From Planctomycetaceae bacterium (GTDB lineage Bacteria > Planctomycetota > Planctomycetia > Pirellulales > Thermoguttaceae): 14,856 nt of DNA. Where the stretch lies: contig WRCR01000038.1 in NCBI GenBank assembly GCA_009783865.1, positions 1 to 14,856 of the forward strand. The letters run 5' to 3'. The notes beneath the pieces were generated by a model. The model was given only the letters and a program-made list of their open reading frames with translations. It was not told the DNA's origin and made no database searches. Below, piece after piece: positions 7,603 to 14,754 of this stretch (its first letter is position 1; every line of letters begins with the position of its first letter). The position numbers and the translations under genes are program-made.

Positions 7603-9623
7603 TTCTCGAAAAAGAAATTCCCTCATTTTATGACTGGCTTACCGGTGATTGGCAGAGAGCCGTTCTCGAATTGATTTTTTTTCGCCGCATCAATGACAAC
7701 CCCGGCGCAATCTTGAGTTGGCTCCTGTCTATCGGAACGCTGCTGCTTGCCGCTCTGATTGTCGGCTTTGTGTTCTGCGCCGTCCGCTACGGTTTGACCG
7801 GTGTGTTTGTGCCTTTCGGAAGAGCAATTCGGCGCGGCGTTGAAAACCTGACAAACGTTTCTTTCGCCCGCACTTGGGCGATTGCCCGGCTGGCAATACA
7901 GGAATCAATTCGCCGCCGGATAATGATACTCGTCGTTCTTTTCATGCTGATTCTTCTGATGGCGGGCTGGTTTCTCGATAGAGGAAGTGAAAACGCCGCA
8001 GAGTTGTACATGACTTTCGTGATGTGGTCAACGACTATTCTCGTTTTGATACTCACGCTGTTTTTGAGTTCGTTCAGTTTGCCGACTGACTTCAAGAATA
8101 AGACGATTTACTCAGTGGTCACCAAACCGGTGCGTTCCAGCGAATTGGTCTTCGGGCGTATTCTCGGCATTGCTATTGTCGGAACTGCTATGCTGCTCTT
8201 TATGGCGATTGCGAGTTATTTCTTTGTAACTTCCGAATTGAATCACTCGCATTTGCTCTTTGAAAGGGATTTAACGCCTATTTCCGTTGAGGCGGGTGAA
8301 CAGTCGGACAATGCAAAGCGGCTGGTATTCAAGGGCGAAACGCAACTCAACAGCGGACATCGGCATCTGGTTGACGTTTTCGCTGACGGAACAGTGAATG
8401 TCGGTGTTGTCAACGGTCATACTCACCGTATTACATCCGAAAAAGTCAACGAACAAACCCGTTATGTCGTTCATAATGAACAGGGAACTTTGCAGGCGCG
8501 GGTGCCGGTGTACGGCAAACTTGACTTTCGCAGTCCTGAAGGATTGGATACTGATAAAGGAATCAATGTCGGCGATGAATGGGATTACCGCTCGTTCATC
8601 GGTGCCGGAGATGAGGCGGCGATATACCGGTTCACCGGTTTGCAGCAGTCAACATTTCCGCAGACCGACGGCAATTTCAAAAATGGTTTGCCGGTTGAAA
8701 TGACGCTCGGCGTTTTCCGAACTCACAAGGGCAACATTGAGCGGCGCATCACCGCAAGTTTGTCCGTCCGCAATCCTAAAACCGGTTTGCAGGCGGAAGT
8801 AATGACGTTCAGTACAGAAGAATTCGTCACGAAATATGTTGCGATTCCGTGGACTTTTGACGGTACGCCGCAAGTGGTTCAGCGGCGCGGCAGGACAACC
8901 CAAAAGACACCGGACGGACGTGAAGAAAGCGTCTTTTATAGTGTGCCGGACGATGCGACTGCAAGTCAGGAACGAAACGATGCGCAATTTTCCCGCCGCA
9001 GAACCTTCGATTTATTCAAAGATTTTGTCACCGATAAAGGTGAAATGGAAATTTGGCTGCAATGCGTTGACCGGCAGCAGTATATCGGTATGGCTCGCTC
9101 CGACTTGTATCTGCGGGCGGCTGACGGTTCGGTCGGCTGGAACTTCGTCAAGGGCTTTTACGGCATCTGGATGCGGATGCTGATGCTGACTGCTTTCGGT
9201 GTACTCTTCAGTACTTTCCTGAGCGGTCCTGTTGCAATGATTTCAACGGTAGGCGTGATGGTTGCCGGTTTCTCAAAAGCGTTTATGATTGAAATCGGAT
9301 TGAATAAAGTTCTCGGCGGCGGTCCCTTTGAATCGCTGCTTCGAATCATGACACAGCAGAATATGGTGGTCGATTTGCCGAAGAGTTTTTCGACAACATT
9401 TGTGCAGTCAGCCGACAATGTGTACAGTATGTTTATGCGTTTGCTCGGTCAGGCGATACCGCCGCTTTCGGATTATTCCGTCTATGACGGGGCGGTCGTG
9501 AAGGGCTTCAGTATTCCTTCGTATTGGCTGATGAACCATACGATAATGACTTTGGCTTATGCTGTTCCGCTGTTCATTGTAGCGTATCTGATTTTGAGCA
9601 ACCGTGAAGTTGCAAAATCGTAA
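7599..9623 (+). CDS. ABC-2 type permease with large extracytoplasmic domain
   Basis: A 674-residue membrane partner of the upstream ATPase. AGGAGG at 7583-7588 supports the start, which overlaps the ATPase stop. Membrane segments are visible near residues 37-62, 107-125, 139-160 and 188-210, then near 520-556 and 650-667. Between about 211 and 518 is a soluble region of roughly 300 residues, rich in beta-like sequence, that should face the periplasm or paryphoplasm. The segment SLPTDFKNKTIYSVVTKPVR (about 160-179) is typical of the ABC-2 permease cytoplasmic loop near the gating helix. Ordinary ABC-2 permeases are about 250-400 residues, so the insertion makes this one unusually large. It is followed almost immediately by xseB. 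The transported substrate is unknown. Confidence 0.87.
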   Translation: MILEKEIPSFYDWLTGDWQRAVLELIFFRRINDNPGAILSWLLSIGTLLLAALIVGFVFCAVRYGLTGVFVPFGRAIRRGVENLTNVSFARTWAIARLAIQESIRRRIMILVVLFMLILLMAGWFLDRGSENAAELYMTFVMWSTTILVLILTLFLSSFSLPTDFKNKTIYSVVTKPVRSSELVFGRILGIAIVGTAMLLFMAIASYFFVTSELNHSHLLFERDLTPISVEAGEQSDNAKRLVFKGETQLNSGHRHLVDVFADGTVNVGVVNGHTHRITSEKVNEQTRYVVHNEQGTLQARVPVYGKLDFRSPEGLDTDKGINVGDEWDYRSFIGAGDEAAIYRFTGLQQSTFPQTDGNFKNGLPVEMTLGVFRTHKGNIERRITASLSVRNPKTGLQAEVMTFSTEEFVTKYVAIPWTFDGTPQVVQRRGRTTQKTPDGREESVFYSVPDDATASQERNDAQFSRRRTFDLFKDFVTDKGEMEIWLQCVDRQQYIGMARSDLYLRAADGSVGWNFVKGFYGIWMRMLMLTAFGVLFSTFLSGPVAMISTVGVMVAGFSKAFMIEIGLNKVLGGGPFESLLRIMTQQNMVVDLPKSFSTTFVQSADNVYSMFMRLLGQAIPPLSDYSVYDGAVVKGFSIPSYWLMNHTIMTLAYAVPLFIVAYLILSNREVAKS

Positions 9624-9624
9624 A

Positions 9625-9879
9625 ATGAAAGACAACGAATTAACTTTCGAGAAATCCGTATCCCGGCTCGAAGAAATTGTCAAGCAACTTGACGATACCG
9701 GTACCGGTTTGGACTCCGCTTTGGAATGTTATGAGGAAGGAGTCCGTCTCTTGAAACACTGCAACAACATTTTGGACACGGCGCAGCGGCGTATTGAAAT
9801 ACTGCGGTCGGTAGACGAAAACGGCAGCCCCGTGATTGAAGCCGCTGATGAAAATCAGTTTAAGACCGCTGGTTTTTAA
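9625..9879 (+). CDS. xseB: Exodeoxyribonuclease VII small subunit
   Basis: An 84-residue protein matching XseB, the small helical subunit that binds XseA to form exodeoxyribonuclease VII, a cytoplasmic nuclease of single-stranded DNA. The diagnostic part is LTFEKSVSRLEEIVKQLDDT near residues 6-25, followed by LECYEEGVRLLKHCNNIL (33-50). ATG at 9625 begins one base after the permease stop; an in-frame GTG at 9604 overlapping the permease would add seven residues and cannot be excluded. Neither has a clear ribosome site, so coupling to the permease is likely. xseA is not in the window. The last 33 codons (from the T52 codon to the stop) lie in a 146-bp segment that is repeated directly after the rpn gene. 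Confidence 0.93.
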   Translation: MKDNELTFEKSVSRLEEIVKQLDDTGTGLDSALECYEEGVRLLKHCNNILDTAQRRIEILRSVDENGSPVIEAADENQFKTAGF

Positions 9880-9924
9880 TCAGAGTAACGTTGCGCAGGC
9901 AACGTCAATCAGAGCCGCAATCGT
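9779..9924 (+). repeat. 146-bp direct repeat, copy 1 (xseB tail and flank)
   Basis: This segment matches 10851-10996 without gaps at a constant offset of 1,072 bp. By eye, 9779-9869 (91 bp) is identical. The following 55 bp differ at nine positions (9870, 9872, 9873, 9886-9889, 9892, 9898). It includes the end of xseB and the downstream stretch ending in the left arm of the CGCAATCG palindrome. This copy completes the functional xseB frame. Confidence 0.95.
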
Positions 9925-9934
9925 CCCGATTGCG
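9889..9934. repeat. Tandem palindromes downstream of xseB
   Basis: CGTTGC-GCAG-GCAACG (9889-9904) is followed by CGCAATCG-TCC-CGATTGCG (9916-9934). Both stems are perfect. The first is degraded in the second repeat copy (left arm changed), and the second is cut at its loop there. They could act as a weak terminator or mRNA-stabilising structure after xseB, or belong to a dispersed REP-like family. No T-run follows. Confidence 0.55.
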
Positions 9935-9968
9935 AGAAATAACCCCGTATTCCATTTTCCGCTGGGAG

Positions 9969-9977
9969 TGATAAAAT
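9969..9977 (+). promoter_or_regulatory. Extended -10 promoter for rpn
   Basis: TGATAAAAT fits an extended -10 element and ends nine bases before the rpn ATG. The predicted transcription start is then at or within a couple of bases of the start codon, giving a leaderless or nearly leaderless message. This agrees with the lack of a Shine-Dalgarno site at usable spacing. Confidence 0.45.
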
Positions 9978-9985
9978 ACTTCGTC

Positions 9986-10849
9986 ATGACAAAGAAGAAG
10001 GCTATCATTAAATCGATTGTCCCTGTGCTGTTGCCGCTCAAGAGTGACTTTGTTTTCAAATTAGTGTTCGGAGACCAACGGCGGGTTGACTTGTTGACTC
10101 GGTTCTTGCAGGCAGTACTAGACATACCCGCCAAAGAATACGAGAATGTCACTATTATCGACCCAAATGTGAAAAAGGAGTACCGCAACGATAAAGCCGG
10201 TGTCCTTGATGTCAAGATTACTACGAAGTCCGGTCGGGTAATAGACGTTGAAATTCAAGTTGTGCCGGGAATTCCTCTGATAAAACGGATGGTATTTTAC
10301 CAATCCAAAATGGTTACGGAACAAATCGGGGAAGGTAATGACTATGATGTTATTCAGCAGGTAATTACTATCGTCATTGCTGATTTCATTGTAATACCAA
10401 ATAGTTTTGCGTACCATCATAAGTTTCGGTACTATGATGTTGAACACGGTGTTGAATTGACGGACTTGAAGGAGATTCATACGCTTGAGTTGCCGAAATT
10501 GCCGGAAGAGAGCGATATGACCGAATTATTTGATTGGCTGATGCTGATTAAGGCGCAAAAAAGAGAGGAGTATGAAATGATAGCGAAAAAAGAACCGGTT
10601 TTTGAAAAAGTAGTAGCGGTTGTGAAGCAGTTGTCCGCTGATGAGCAGGCGAGAATGGAATACGACAAGCACGAGATGTGGCGTATGGACTACGCTGCTA
10701 CGATGAGAAATGTTGCCAGAATTGGGCGGGAAGAAGGGAAAGCCGAAGGTAAAATCGAAACCGCCCGAAACTTGAAACGGTTGGGCGTTGCGGTGGACGT
10801 TATCGCCGAAAGTGTTGGTCTATCCGTAGAAGAAATCAAGCAGTTATAG
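9986..10849 (+). CDS. Rpn family recombination-promoting nuclease / putative transposase
   Basis: A 287-residue protein of the PDDEXK_2/Rpn family (older name: 'conserved hypothetical, putative transposase or invertase'). The N-terminus PLKSDFVFKLVFGDQRRVDLL (residues 17-37, in parts) and the catalytic PD-(D/E)XK core GVLDVK...VIDVEIQV are visible: Asp75, then Glu89-x-Gln91. The C-terminus carries the family's usual Gly/Glu/Lys-rich segment REEGKAEGKIETARNLKRLG and a short helical end GLSVEEIKQL. Family members in E. coli cut DNA and promote RecA-independent recombination. The gene is intact. Its frame is open back to 9836, but those codons overlap xseB and the repeat, so I choose ATG 9986 (GTG 9968 is an alternative). 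It sits between two direct copies of the xseB 3' end, which points to acquisition by insertion or duplication. Confidence 0.9.
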   Translation: MTKKKAIIKSIVPVLLPLKSDFVFKLVFGDQRRVDLLTRFLQAVLDIPAKEYENVTIIDPNVKKEYRNDKAGVLDVKITTKSGRVIDVEIQVVPGIPLIKRMVFYQSKMVTEQIGEGNDYDVIQQVITIVIADFIVIPNSFAYHHKFRYYDVEHGVELTDLKEIHTLELPKLPEESDMTELFDWLMLIKAQKREEYEMIAKKEPVFEKVVAVVKQLSADEQARMEYDKHEMWRMDYAATMRNVARIGREEGKAEGKIETARNLKRLGVAVDVIAESVGLSVEEIKQL

Positions 10850-10850
10850 G

Positions 10851-10951
10851 CGGCGCAGCGGCGTATTGAAATACTGCGGTCGGTAGACGAAAACGGCAGC
10901 CCCGTGATTGAAGCCGCTGATGAAAATCAGTTTAAGACCGCCGTGTTTTAA
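10851..10951 (+). pseudogene. xseB: Duplicate 3' fragment of xseB
   Basis: Read in the xseB frame, this fragment encodes AQRRIEILRSVDENGSPVIE and onward to a stop at 10949-10951, ending TAVF where intact xseB ends TAGF. It has no start codon of its own in that frame and lacks the N-terminal XseA-binding part, so it is a remnant. It may be the original end of xseB displaced by the inserted unit, or a second copy made by duplication. Confidence 0.85.
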
Positions 10952-10996
10952 TCAGAGCGGTGTAGCGCAAGCAACGTCAATCAGAGCCGCAATCGT
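10851..10996 (+). repeat. 146-bp direct repeat, copy 2
   Basis: Second copy of 9779-9924, starting two bases after the rpn stop codon. Mismatches are clustered in the last 55 bp. The palindrome that is complete in copy 1 is truncated here: the right arm is replaced by ATATAAGAATC. Confidence 0.95.
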
Positions 10997-11012
10997 ATAT
11001 AAGAATCAAGAG

Positions 11013-11048
11013 CCGCAAGTGAAGGCGGTGCTTCGCCGAAACTTGCGG
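11013..11048. repeat. Long stem-loop upstream of the PstS-like gene
   Basis: CCGCAAGT (11013-11020) pairs with ACTTGCGG (11041-11048), enclosing an inner GGCG/CGCC pair (11024-11027 with 11034-11037). It could terminate upstream transcription or form a cruciform. The right arm overlaps the expected -35 position of the next promoter, so folding could affect initiation. Confidence 0.5.
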
Positions 11049-11071
11049 GACAGCCGTTTCTCTGCTATAAT
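11043..11071 (+). promoter_or_regulatory. Promoter of the PstS-like gene, probably leaderless
   Basis: TGCTATAAT (11063-11071) is a perfect extended -10. A weak -35 (TTGCGG, 11043-11048) lies 17 bases upstream. Only six bases separate TATAAT from the ATG at 11078, so the predicted transcription start coincides with the start codon. No ribosome site is present. Confidence 0.55.
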
Positions 11072-11077
11072 TCAGGC

Positions 11078-12685
11078 ATGTCCGAGTCGACAATTACAAA
11101 ACCGCCGAAACCGTACAGCACGATTGGCTACTTGTTCATCGTAACCCTCTGGGCATTTTTACTACCCAGCGCGACATTCCATCTCCCAATGGCTGGGTAT
11201 GCTTTGTCAAATAACGTTTCGGGCGGAGTCGGTGTTGCAATAGTTACTGTTTTCGGCTTTTTCTTTCTTGCGATGTTCAGTATCGTCTGTCTGAACTGCT
11301 TCCCATTCTTTTTGAAACGTTTTGCGGCGAATCTCCGTGCCGGTCAAGTTCCGAAATCGTTCATTGTGCGTGTGTTACCATTCTGGTTGCCGTTCTTCTG
11401 GGGACTTGCGGTAACAGTCGTCTGCTTGTTTTGCGCCGTCTTTACTTCACTTGACTATTACGTCGGAGGCGGATTTTGGGGATTTCCCCAGTATTTCCTC
11501 TTTTACGCCTTCTCGATGTTTGCCAACGATCCGGAAACATTCTGGGTGCTGTCCAATGCAACGGCTTTTTTCATAGCAATAGCGGGAACGATTTACGTCT
11601 CCAGCAAGGGCACGCCGGTTCCCAAATTATGCGGCTTGATTTGCTATCTCGCCGTCACTCTTCTTCTTTGCGGACTTGCCGGTTTAGGATACTACAATTT
11701 ACGTCAGAACATTCTGCATCCCCGCGCTGGCGGCGATGGAATCGTTCGAGAAGAACCCCAAAGAATTTCCCACTGGTTCAACACGGGCGACACCGACCTT
11801 TCCGCATACATTCCCTTTGCCGAAAACAATAAACTGGTCAAGGTTGAATCGCCGACACTTGTCATTGAATCCGAACATCCCCGAATTCTCGGGGCGTTTT
11901 CGCTCTATCCCGTCTGTGCAGCGGCGGTCGAAGCAATTTACAGTAATGCGGCGCAACGCCGATTTAATCCTGCCTACTCTGAAAATGAGTTGACGACGAT
12001 GGCGGGGACTTCATCGGAAGCATTTGAATCGCTGCTGCGAGATAATGATACATGGCGGTTCAAAAGCGACATGATTTTCATGTTCCAACCTTCGGAAAAA
12101 CAACTGCAACAAGCCGCTGACAGGAGAATCGAACTGATTACAACTCCCATCGGTTATGAAGCGTTCGTCTTTTTCGTGAACACGAACAATCCGGCGGACA
12201 ATTTGACTCTCGAACAAATTCTGGACATTTATTCCAAAAAGATAACGCAATGGAACGAGGTTGGCGGCAAAAATGAGCGGATACTGCCGTTTCAGCGTCC
12301 CGAAGGTTCCGGCAGTCAAACGGCAATGCTTCGTCTGATGGGAGACGTGCCGATTATTTCACCGCTGCGGGAAGAGTTCCGGGAAGGAATGGGCGGCATC
12401 GTTGAGAGCGTTGCCGACTACCGGAATTACGGCAACTCCATCGGTTTTTCGTTCCGGCACTATGTCGAGAATTTGTACAAGCACGAAGGAATAAAATTAC
12501 TGAAAATCAACGGTGTTGCTCCGACGATTGAAAGCATTCAAAACGGTTCGTATCCGTTAATTAGTGAACTGGTCATAATGTCCCGCGCTGACAATACGAA
12601 TCCGAATGTTCCGAAGTTGACCGAGTGGTTTCTTTCGCCGCAAGGACAGAAACTCGTGCGGGATGCGGGATATGTTCCGAAATAA
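11078..12685 (+). CDS. Membrane-anchored PstS-like substrate-binding protein
   Basis: A 535-residue protein with two halves. Residues about 14-207 are polytopic, with hydrophobic segments near 16-38, 50-75, 98-122, 135-150, 158-174 and 184-207. Residues about 240-535 look like a periplasmic phosphate-binding (PstS/PBP-like) domain. Its signs are the start LGAFSLYPVCAAAVEAI (271-287), a middle strand PIGYEAFVFFVNTNNP, LTLEQILDIYSKKITQWNEV and the anion-loop-like RPEGSGSQTAML. PstS is normally a free or lipid-anchored protein of about 320-350 residues without polytopic helices, so this fusion is unusual. It may sense or capture phosphate or another oxyanion at the membrane. No pstC, pstA or pstB is visible nearby. 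The start is the only plausible ATG before the first helix. Confidence 0.8.
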   Translation: MSESTITKPPKPYSTIGYLFIVTLWAFLLPSATFHLPMAGYALSNNVSGGVGVAIVTVFGFFFLAMFSIVCLNCFPFFLKRFAANLRAGQVPKSFIVRVLPFWLPFFWGLAVTVVCLFCAVFTSLDYYVGGGFWGFPQYFLFYAFSMFANDPETFWVLSNATAFFIAIAGTIYVSSKGTPVPKLCGLICYLAVTLLLCGLAGLGYYNLRQNILHPRAGGDGIVREEPQRISHWFNTGDTDLSAYIPFAENNKLVKVESPTLVIESEHPRILGAFSLYPVCAAAVEAIYSNAAQRRFNPAYSENELTTMAGTSSEAFESLLRDNDTWRFKSDMIFMFQPSEKQLQQAADRRIELITTPIGYEAFVFFVNTNNPADNLTLEQILDIYSKKITQWNEVGGKNERILPFQRPEGSGSQTAMLRLMGDVPIISPLREEFREGMGGIVESVADYRNYGNSIGFSFRHYVENLYKHEGIKLLKINGVAPTIESIQNGSYPLISELVIMSRADNTNPNVPKLTEWFLSPQGQKLVRDAGYVPK

Positions 12686-12694
12686 TCTGAATAC

Positions 12695-12714
12695 CGGCGG
12701 GCGTAAGCCCGCCG
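12695..12714. repeat. GC-rich palindrome CGGCGGGC-GTAA-GCCCGCCG
   Basis: A perfect 8-bp GC-rich stem with a GTAA loop, nine bases after the PstS-like gene stop. It could act as a terminator, although the following bases (CTCAAATCGG) give no T-run. Its form resembles dispersed palindromes known in planctomycete genomes; that identity is from memory and not tested. Confidence 0.55.
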
Positions 12715-12750
12715 CTCAAATCGGCTAACATTTACCCGCTGCCGGAAATG

Positions 12751-12759
12751 TGATACAAT
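12751..12759 (+). promoter_or_regulatory. Extended -10 candidate for the glycoside hydrolase gene
   Basis: TGATACAAT matches the extended -10 pattern seen before three other genes here and would give a leader of about 48 bases. A second candidate, TATAGT at 12804-12809 with TTCAAT at 12782-12787 (16-base spacer), would start the message at or just inside the ATG. The two cannot be separated by sequence alone. Confidence 0.35.
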
Positions 12760-12813
12760 CGGAGTACTGTATTTAACTCCGTTCAATCACTTTTCCTCTA
12801 TACTATAGTTGCT

Positions 12814-14745
12814 ATGAGATTTTCACTGTCTTCCTGTTTTCTGTTCTTTTGTCTGCTGTCTGTTCATGTCATCGCACAGGAAACGCCGCCGGATAATTCG
12901 CCTTTCGGGATTTGCGCTCATCTTCAGCGAGGTGAAGAACACAATCAGATGCCGAAGAATCTCGAATTGATGCAGAAAGCCGGTATCCGCTGGGTGCGCG
13001 CCGACTTCTCTTGGAACGGTGTTGAAAATCCGCAGGGAAACTGGCGTTTTGACCATCTCGACAGAGTCGTTGCCGAGACAAACAAACACGGGATTCAGGT
13101 TTTGCCGATACTCAATTACGACGTTCCATGGGCAACCCCGGCTTATAAACACATCGATAAATGGCTTATTTATGTCGAAAAAATTGTCAGCAGATATAAA
13201 GACCAAATCAAATACTGGGAAGTATGGAACGAGCCGAACCTGAAAGGATTCTGGCGAGATGAACCGTCCGGTGAGAATTACAAGATTCTTCTCGAAGCAA
13301 CTTACAAGAAAATCAAGTCGATTGACCCGAAGTTAATCGTTCTTTACGGCGGCACTGCGGGTATTCCGTTTGAATTTATTGAGGACTCGCTCAAGGCGGG
13401 GGCGGCGGATTACTTCGATGAATTCAACATTCATCCTTACCGCAGCGGTATGACTTCCAACAGGTCTTCGGAGCGGTACTATAAGGACCTTGAAAAACTG
13501 CGGCAGTTGCTTGCGAAATATAAGGCAGACCACAAACCGATTTGGATAACCGAGTTCGGCTGGGCAACTCCGCCCGGCAACAGTCAAACGAGTACCGCAA
13601 TTTTCAAGCGGACGAAGCAGATTCTTGACCCGACCGGCAAGGATTGGACTATTGCGGTGCTAATCGACGGCAATTATCAGGTTGATTCGATATTTCAAAC
13701 GAAATCCAAAGAAGCGGTGCAGCGGTATTTTCCCGCCGGATACAAAGCGGAAATCATTTCGCTTGACGATTTGAAAGGCATCTCACCGGCTAAATACGAC
13801 GCGCTGTTTTTGCCGCCGTCTGAATGTTATCCTACGCCGTTCATTGACGACATGGTAAATTACGTCACAAAGGGCGGCAAGTTGTTTCTTTTCGGCGGCG
13901 TTCCGCTGTATTACAAGACGGCATTTTCCAAAGAACTGCCCGGTGTTCTTGAACGGGTTTCCGGTCAGAATACCGACGCAGACCGCAAGAGGTTGCGCAT
14001 CGGCTGGATTGCGTGGTGGACAGACCCCGCTAAAAAAACGCCGGAAAATGCGCCTCTCTTCATTCCTGATGATATGAAACCGCTGTTCGATAATACGAAT
14101 TTCAAGGGACAGGCGACCAGATTCCTGACCGGCAAACTACTGAAAGACGGCGACAAGTTGATTCCTCTGCTGGACGGACAGAAGTACGACTTCAAAGAAC
14201 CGTGCGCCGGTATTTTTCAGTTTGACTCCGACATGAAAGGTGCCGTTATTGTCAACACACTGATGGGCGAAAGTGTTATTACAACGGAGGAAGACCAAGG
14301 GATTTTCCTCGCTCAAGCATATCTGTTGTCGCTGCGGTTCGGAATTAAGCGGTATTTCTGGTATGAATTTCAAGCACCGGAACGGGATAATCTCGACAAG
14401 GAACATCATTTCGGTATTGTGCATCAGCAGTTGGAACCCAAACCGGCGTATCATGTTCTCGCAGCACTGACGAAATTATTCACGGATGGTTCCGTGATGG
14501 ATACCGAAACGGAATGGAATCGAGACGGCTTTATAACTATCCGCTGGAAACAGAAAGACGGCACGAATGTTTGGGCGGTTTGGTCGCCGGACGGCAGTAA
14601 GAAAGTTCCGGTGAAAATCGGTGCCGGTTTTAAGTCAGCGCAGAATTATCTTGGTGAAACGCTTCCGATTAAACAGTCGGATACAACCTTGCCGCTTGAA
14701 TCCGGTGTGATGTACTTGATTGGTCCGCAAACACTGGAATTTTGA
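12814..14745 (+). CDS. Secreted glycoside hydrolase with an inserted GATase-like domain
   Basis: A 643-residue secreted enzyme. Residues 1-21 form a signal peptide (hydrophobic core, probable cut after VIA). The catalytic (beta/alpha)8 barrel of clan GH-A (GH39/GH5-like) starts SPFGICAHL. The likely acid/base is Glu140 in WEVWNEPN and the nucleophile is Glu247 in WITEFGW. After about residue 265 the barrel appears interrupted by roughly 230 residues: a Rossmann-like domain (IAVLIDGNYQVDSIF, YDALFLPPS, FIDDMVNYVTKGGKLFLFGG) resembling the glutamine-amidotransferase-like domain of some beta-galactosidases, plus a beta-rich extension. The final barrel strand then resumes at AYLLSLRFGIKRYFWYEF (about 502-519), followed by FGIVHQQLEPKPAYHVL. 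Residues about 565-643 form a C-terminal beta domain. The substrate is unknown; a plant or algal polysaccharide is plausible given the nearby esterase. Confidence 0.83.
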   Translation: MRFSLSSCFLFFCLLSVHVIAQETPPDNSPFGICAHLQRGEEHNQMPKNLELMQKAGIRWVRADFSWNGVENPQGNWRFDHLDRVVAETNKHGIQVLPILNYDVPWATPAYKHIDKWLIYVEKIVSRYKDQIKYWEVWNEPNLKGFWRDEPSGENYKILLEATYKKIKSIDPKLIVLYGGTAGIPFEFIEDSLKAGAADYFDEFNIHPYRSGMTSNRSSERYYKDLEKLRQLLAKYKADHKPIWITEFGWATPPGNSQTSTAIFKRTKQILDPTGKDWTIAVLIDGNYQVDSIFQTKSKEAVQRYFPAGYKAEIISLDDLKGISPAKYDALFLPPSECYPTPFIDDMVNYVTKGGKLFLFGGVPLYYKTAFSKELPGVLERVSGQNTDADRKRLRIGWIAWWTDPAKKTPENAPLFIPDDMKPLFDNTNFKGQATRFLTGKLLKDGDKLIPLLDGQKYDFKEPCAGIFQFDSDMKGAVIVNTLMGESVITTEEDQGIFLAQAYLLSLRFGIKRYFWYEFQAPERDNLDKEHHFGIVHQQLEPKPAYHVLAALTKLFTDGSVMDTETEWNRDGFITIRWKQKDGTNVWAVWSPDGSKKVPVKIGAGFKSAQNYLGETLPIKQSDTTLPLESGVMYLIGPQTLEF

Positions 14746-14754
14746 TGTATCGTT

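Noticed and set aside
9836..9985. N-terminal extension of rpn by 50 codons
   Set aside because: These codons overlap the xseB end and the repeat and palindromes in another frame, and the family N-terminus begins shortly after ATG 9986.
9779..10996. Classical insertion sequence with terminal inverted repeats and a short target duplication
   Set aside because: The flanks are long direct repeats of a host gene end; no inverted terminal repeats or DDE-type transposase are visible.
10908..11144. 78-codon frame whose start resembles that of the extended rpn frame
   Set aside because: The similarity is only because both begin inside the duplicated xseB tail, in a non-xseB frame; it then overlaps the PstS-like gene.
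12695..12714. Standard intrinsic terminator after the PstS-like gene
   Set aside because: The stem is strong but no T-run follows, so I list it as a palindrome and leave termination open.
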